DNA from: Holophagales bacterium UBA5704
GTDB taxonomy: Bacteria; Acidobacteriota; Thermoanaerobaculia; Multivoradales; UBA5704
DNA: 10,418 bases
Reading direction: 5' to 3'
Assembly (NCBI GenBank): GCA_002420005.1
Contig: DIHE01000126.1
Coordinates: forward strand, 39,953-50,370
Of this stretch, positions 7,035-10,418 are shown piece by piece (position 1 is the first letter of the stretch; the number at the start of each line of letters is the position of its first letter). The translations under genes were made by a program, and so were the position numbers. The notes under the pieces were generated by a model. It saw nothing but the letters and a program-made list of their open reading frames with translations, did no database searches and had not been told where the DNA came from.

Positions 7035-9187
7035 CGGACGACGCGGCGTTTCGCGGCACTTTGACCCTCCTGCCGTTGGTGCTGGCGGCGCTCTGGTGGA
7101 TCGCCCGCTGGAGCGAGCGGCGCGGCGCGCTGCCTCTGTCTCGGAAAGCCTCGGCGGGGGAGCTCGCCGCGCTCGGCGTCCTCGTCCTGCTCATCCTGGC
7201 GCAACCCGCCTTGGGGCTCGCGTGGTCGGAGGAGGTCCTGGCCGGCGGCCTCGCCCTGGTGCTCGCCCACCGCGTGGCCCGGCAGGTCCGGGCGCTGCGC
7301 CCGCTGCTCGGCCATCGGCTGGGGCGCCGCCCGCCGGTGTTCTTCTTCCTTCTCCCCCTGACCGTCTATCTGGCGATCCTCCCCTGGTCGACGGCGCACC
7401 GGCAGCCGGATGGTGACGAGCCGTTCTATCTGCTGGTCACCCACAGCCTGACCTACGACCTTGACGCCGAGCTGACCAACAACTACGCGCAGGGGGATTG
7501 GCGGCATTTCATGGAGCGGCCGATCGAGCCGCAGGCCGGAGACCCGGTGGGGCCGCACGGCGAGATCTACTCGCGGCACAACGAGCTGCTCCCGCTGGCC
7601 CTGGTGCCGGCCTACCGCCTCGGGGGGAAGCTCGGCGCGCTCGCCATGATGGCGATGCTCACCGCGCTGCTGTCCTGGCTGACCCTGCGCCTCGGCCGGC
7701 ACTATTTCCCGGAACGGCCGGACGAGACCCTGATCGCCTGGGCGCTGCTGACCTTCGCGCCGCCGTTGCTCCTCTATTCCTACCAGGTGTGGGCCGAGGT
7801 GCCGGCGGCCCTGCTGGTGCTGGTGGCCCTCGACCGCATCCTCGATCTCGACGAGCGGCGCCACTGGACACCGCGCGACTGGCTGGGGATCGGCCTGCCG
7901 ATCCTCCTTCTGCCTCTGCTCAAGATGCGGTTTCTCCTGATGGCGGTGCCGCTCCTGGCGCTCGCCTGGTGGTATGCGGGCCGGCCGCGCCGCCCGGTGT
8001 TCGTGCTTGGCGCGGCGCTCGCCCTGGTGGGGGCCGGGATGCTCGCCTACAACCAGATGCTGTACGGCAACCCGCTCAAGATCCACTCGTGGGAGGAGGT
8101 CGATCCCCACCGCTACGAGGCCATCTCCTACTGGAAGGGCGGGCTCGGTCTCTTGTGGGACGGAGCGTTCGGCCTGTTCGGCAGCGGGCCGGTGTGGCTG
8201 ATCGTCCTCCCCGCGCTGCTCCTGCTCGCCCTGCGCCGCCACCGGCTGCTCGTGCATCTGGCCGTGCTGGCGTTCCCGTATCTGCTCATCGTCGCCCCGC
8301 GCATCGAGTGGTACGGCGGCTGGTCGCCCCCCTTCCGCTATGCGCTGATCGCTCTGCCGTTCCTGGGTTTCGCGCTGGTCCCCCTCCTCGCCGGGCGGGA
8401 ACGGCCGGGCGCCCGGATGCTCCTCGCCGGGCTGGGCGCCCTCACCCTGGCGCTGACCCTCCTCTGGCTGGCGGTGCCGGGGTGGACCTACAACTTCGCG
8501 GATGGCCGGACCTACGCTCTGGACGCCCTGGCACAGCGGATCGGCCTCGACGTCGCGCGGTTCTTCCCCAGCTCGATCCGTCTCCGCCCGGCGACCTGGC
8601 TGTGGCCGCCGGTGACGGTTCTGCTGACGACGGTGCTCTGGTGGTTCCCCTTCCCCCTCTCCCGGGGGACCGGGAGTGCGGGTGGGAGAGGGGGGCAGGG
8701 GGTGAGGGTTGCAGGCCTCGGAGGCATTGCCGCGGTCCTGGGGCTCGTGGCCCTCTTGCCGATGGTGGCAGGACGGCTGCCGACACGGGTGGTGGAGATC
8801 GAGGACCCGCAGGTGGTCAAGAGCGGCGGGCACGTGTATCCCGACCGCTGGGTCATCGAGCGGGCGCGCCATCACGGCGGCTGGGTGCTGCGGATCGGCG
8901 AACGGATCCAGGTGCCGGTGGAGCCCGGGGGGCACCGGGTGAGCCTGGCCCTGCGCGGGCAGCTCGTGCGCAACCAGCCGGTGCCGCTGCGTCTGGAGGT
9001 GCGCGCGGGGGACCGCCTGCTCGCCGTCTGGGCCCCCGGCCGGGACCGCGCCTGGGACGGGGTGACGGTCGGCCCCTTTGACTGGCCGGCCGGCGCGCCG
9101 CTGATCCTCGCCGCCTCCGGCCCCCATCCGCCGGGAGAGCCCAACGGCATCGTGCTCGACCGGGTGGACCTCGCATGGGAGGAGTGA
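7031..9187 (+). CDS. GT-C fold membrane glycosyltransferase with C-terminal beta-rich domain
   Basis: A 718-residue integral membrane enzyme that likely transfers a sugar from a polyprenyl-phosphate donor on the outer face of the inner membrane. After two or three N-terminal helices and a helix at about 101-119, the first large external loop carries DGDEPFYL (127-134). The acidic pair D129/E130 fits the catalytic position of GT-C (GT39/GT83-like) enzymes. About ten further hydrophobic segments follow to about 580. Residues about 585-718 form a soluble beta-rich tail ending NGIVLDRVDLAWEE, resembling carbohydrate-binding tails. The start at 7031 is chosen for its GGAGG site and the ATGA overlap with the upstream stop. 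The last 13 bp overlap the next gene, so translation is coupled through the operon. Residues about 539-560 (Ser/Gly/Arg-rich) come from an in-frame hairpin repeat between two membrane helices. The acceptor is unknown. Confidence 0.85.
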   Translation: MTDDAAFRGTLTLLPLVLAALWWIARWSERRGALPLSRKASAGELAALGVLVLLILAQPALGLAWSEEVLAGGLALVLAHRVARQVRALRPLLGHRLGRRPPVFFFLLPLTVYLAILPWSTAHRQPDGDEPFYLLVTHSLTYDLDAELTNNYAQGDWRHFMERPIEPQAGDPVGPHGEIYSRHNELLPLALVPAYRLGGKLGALAMMAMLTALLSWLTLRLGRHYFPERPDETLIAWALLTFAPPLLLYSYQVWAEVPAALLVLVALDRILDLDERRHWTPRDWLGIGLPILLLPLLKMRFLLMAVPLLALAWWYAGRPRRPVFVLGAALALVGAGMLAYNQMLYGNPLKIHSWEEVDPHRYEAISYWKGGLGLLWDGAFGLFGSGPVWLIVLPALLLLALRRHRLLVHLAVLAFPYLLIVAPRIEWYGGWSPPFRYALIALPFLGFALVPLLAGRERPGARMLLAGLGALTLALTLLWLAVPGWTYNFADGRTYALDALAQRIGLDVARFFPSSIRLRPATWLWPPVTVLLTTVLWWFPFPLSRGTGSAGGRGGQGVRVAGLGGIAAVLGLVALLPMVAGRLPTRVVEIEDPQVVKSGGHVYPDRWVIERARHHGGWVLRIGERIQVPVEPGGHRVSLALRGQLVRNQPVPLRLEVRAGDRLLAVWAPGRDRAWDGVTVGPFDWPAGAPLILAASGPHPPGEPNGIVLDRVDLAWEE
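8647..8708 (+). repeat. Second REP-like hairpin element, inside the GT-C gene
   Basis: CCCTCTCCC at 8655-8663 pairs with GGGAGAGGG at 8684-8692 (9-bp stem, 20-nt loop), followed by GGGCAGGGGGTGAGGG. It shares both arms, an internal GGAG-GCGG segment and the GGGGGTGAGG tail with the copy at 6298-6348, in the same orientation. The reading frame stays open through it. Confidence 0.7.
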
Positions 9188-10113
9188 CCCGGGCGGTTTC
9201 CGAGGTCTCCGCGGTCGTCCCCACGCTCGGCCGGAGCCCCTGGCTGGTCTCCTGCCTGGAGGCGCTCCGCCGGGACGGGGGGGAGCGGATCGAGATCCTC
9301 GTGGTCGATCAAGGCGAGTCCGCCGTGGACCTGCCGGCCGGCTTGGCCGACCGGGTGCTGCGGCCGGGCCGCAATCTCGGGTTCGCCGCCGGGACCAATC
9401 TCGGCATCGCCGAAAGCTCCGCCGCGCTGGTGGCCACGGTCAACGACGATGCGCTCGTCGCGCCCGGCTGGCTGGCGGCGCTCACCGCGGCGCTCCTGGA
9501 CGATCCGCGGCTCGCGGCGGTGCAGGGGGTCAACCTCCAGATGGACGATTCCGCGCGGGCCGACGGCTGCGGCATCGCCTGGAACCGCTGGTGGCAGGCG
9601 GTGCAGATCGGGCACGGCCGGCCGGCACCGGAGGCCGGGGAGGCGCCCTGCGAGGTCTTCGGTGTCTCGGCCACCGTGGCCCTCTTCCGCCGCGCAGCCC
9701 TCTGTGCCGTGGCACCCGACGGCGCCGTCTTCGATCCCCGCCTGCATTCCTATTATGAAGACGTGGAGCTGGCGGGCCGGCTGCGCGCCGCGGGCTGGGG
9801 AGCGCGACTGGTGCCGGCGGCCCGGGCGTGCCACGCCGGCTCGGCCACCGGGTCGACGATGAGCCGCGAGCGCTGGCGGCTCATCTACGGCAACCGCTGG
9901 CTCGCCGCCGCCCGCCTGCTCGGCCGGAGCTTCTGGCCCCGGGTCCCCCGGATGCTGCTGCGCGACCTGCTCGATCTGCGCGGGGCCGGCGCGGGGGGCC
10001 GGGCGGCCGGGATCGCCGCGGGCTGGGGGCGGGCGCTCGGCGCGCTGCCGGCCTTCGCCCATCTCGGGCCTCCCGCGGTGCCGGTCTGCGAGATCCGGCG
10101 GCTCTTCAGATAA
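9175..10113 (+). CDS. Glycosyltransferase family 2 (GT-A fold), rhamnosyltransferase-like
   Basis: A 312-residue cytoplasmic enzyme expected to transfer a nucleotide-activated sugar onto a growing surface glycan. The N-terminal Rossmann-like half has SAVVPTLGR (12-20), ILVVDQGES (41-49) and GRNLGFAAGTN (65-75). The metal/nucleotide motif is VNDDA (89-93) in place of the usual DxD. The acceptor-site region is YYEDVELAGRLRAAGW (193-208), with the acidic pair E195/D196 as candidate catalytic base region, and H220 follows at the usual position. This layout is typical of WbbL/RfbF-like GT2 enzymes. The ATG at 9175 overlaps the preceding gene by 13 bp; GTG at 9184 would give a 4-bp GTGA overlap and is a fair alternative. 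No membrane helices are obvious. Donor and acceptor cannot be read from sequence. Confidence 0.88.
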   Translation: MGGVTRAVSEVSAVVPTLGRSPWLVSCLEALRRDGGERIEILVVDQGESAVDLPAGLADRVLRPGRNLGFAAGTNLGIAESSAALVATVNDDALVAPGWLAALTAALLDDPRLAAVQGVNLQMDDSARADGCGIAWNRWWQAVQIGHGRPAPEAGEAPCEVFGVSATVALFRRAALCAVAPDGAVFDPRLHSYYEDVELAGRLRAAGWGARLVPAARACHAGSATGSTMSRERWRLIYGNRWLAAARLLGRSFWPRVPRMLLRDLLDLRGAGAGGRAAGIAAGWGRALGALPAFAHLGPPAVPVCEIRRLFR

Positions 10114-10125
10114 CCTCTGTCCGGC

Positions 10126-10418
10126 ATGGACCCTCTGCTCACCGGCATCGTCGTGCACTGGCACAACGAAGAACCGCTCGCCGCGCTCGCCGCCGCCTGG
10201 CCGCGCGATCCGCGGTTCGAGCTGCTGGTGGTGGACAACGGCTCCGCGCGGCCGCTCGATCCCGCAACCCTCGGCCCGGCCCGCCTGCTCCAGCCCGGCC
10301 GCAACCTGGGCTTCGCCGGAGGAGCCAACGCCGGGATCGCGGCGGCGCGCGCCCCCCTCGTCCTCCTGCTCAACCCCGACGCCCTCCCCGAGGAGGGAGC
10401 GCTCGACCGGCTGCTCGA
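10126..10418 (+). CDS. Second glycosyltransferase family 2, N-terminal part (3' end outside window)
   Basis: The frame is open for 97 codons to the right edge, starting 12 nt after the previous stop. It shows the GT2 N-terminal pattern: GIVVHWHNEE (7-16), LLVVDNGS (33-40), GRNLGFAGGANAGI (58-71) and LLLNPDA (80-86), where N83/D85 takes the DxD position. It resembles the preceding enzyme around GRNLGFA but differs in NPD versus NDD, so the two are diverged members of one family, probably adding different residues to the same glycan. The ATG has no clear ribosome binding site, so coupling from the gene upstream is likely. Confidence 0.85.
   Translation, partial: MDPLLTGIVVHWHNEEPLAALAAAWPRDPRFELLVVDNGSARPLDPATLGPARLLQPGRNLGFAGGANAGIAAARAPLVLLLNPDALPEEGALDRLL

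Noticed and set aside
6914..10164. Large minus-strand open frames (737 and 430 codons) opposite the glycosyltransferase genes
   Set aside because: They show low-complexity composition and no motifs. The plus strand has GDEP, VNDDA and YYED motifs in proper order.

Overview
The window is GC-rich bacterial DNA, about 70% GC by eye over most of its length. It splits into two divergent transcription blocks separated by a roughly 400 bp non-coding stretch. The gene families (nSTAND1/WD40 proteins, TIR proteins, membrane glycosyltransferases) and the composition fit a large-genome environmental bacterium such as an acidobacterium, planctomycete or myxobacterium. That assignment is a guess; no marker gene is present.

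Minus-strand block (positions 4860 down to 1): a candidate NAD-consuming immunity module in at least two overlapping genes. It may open with a near-leaderless 20-codon ORF behind an extended -10 promoter. Next comes a 485-residue protein with an N-terminal TIR domain, apparently with an intact catalytic glutamate, followed by two further TIR-like modules that seem to have lost that residue. Its stop codon overlaps by 8 bp the start of a long nSTAND1-type ATPase. The ATPase has Walker A and B motifs, a HEALIR winged-helix motif, one transmembrane helix and then a WD40 array of 42-residue blades that runs off the left edge of the window. The natural reading is that the WD40 propeller(s) sense a signal, the STAND ATPase switches or oligomerises, and the separately encoded TIR protein is the effector, a split counterpart of a TIR-STAND receptor. 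The function is inferred, not shown.

Intergenic region (4861-5264): the AT-rich promoter patch, then an array of about twelve 21-bp units (with decayed copies further left) centred on the near-palindrome CGCC-NN-GGCG. The regular 21-bp phasing is unexplained.

Plus-strand block (5265 to the right edge): a tightly packed surface-glycan operon. It encodes a polytopic membrane protein with an extracytoplasmic C-terminal domain, a GT-C glycosyltransferase with a GDEP motif and a C-terminal beta-rich domain, a GT2 glycosyltransferase, and the N-terminal part of a second GT2 enzyme. Genes overlap by 4 and 13 bp or lie 12 bp apart. Both membrane-protein genes carry an in-frame copy of the same CCCTCTCCC...GGGAGAGGG hairpin element in a predicted loop.
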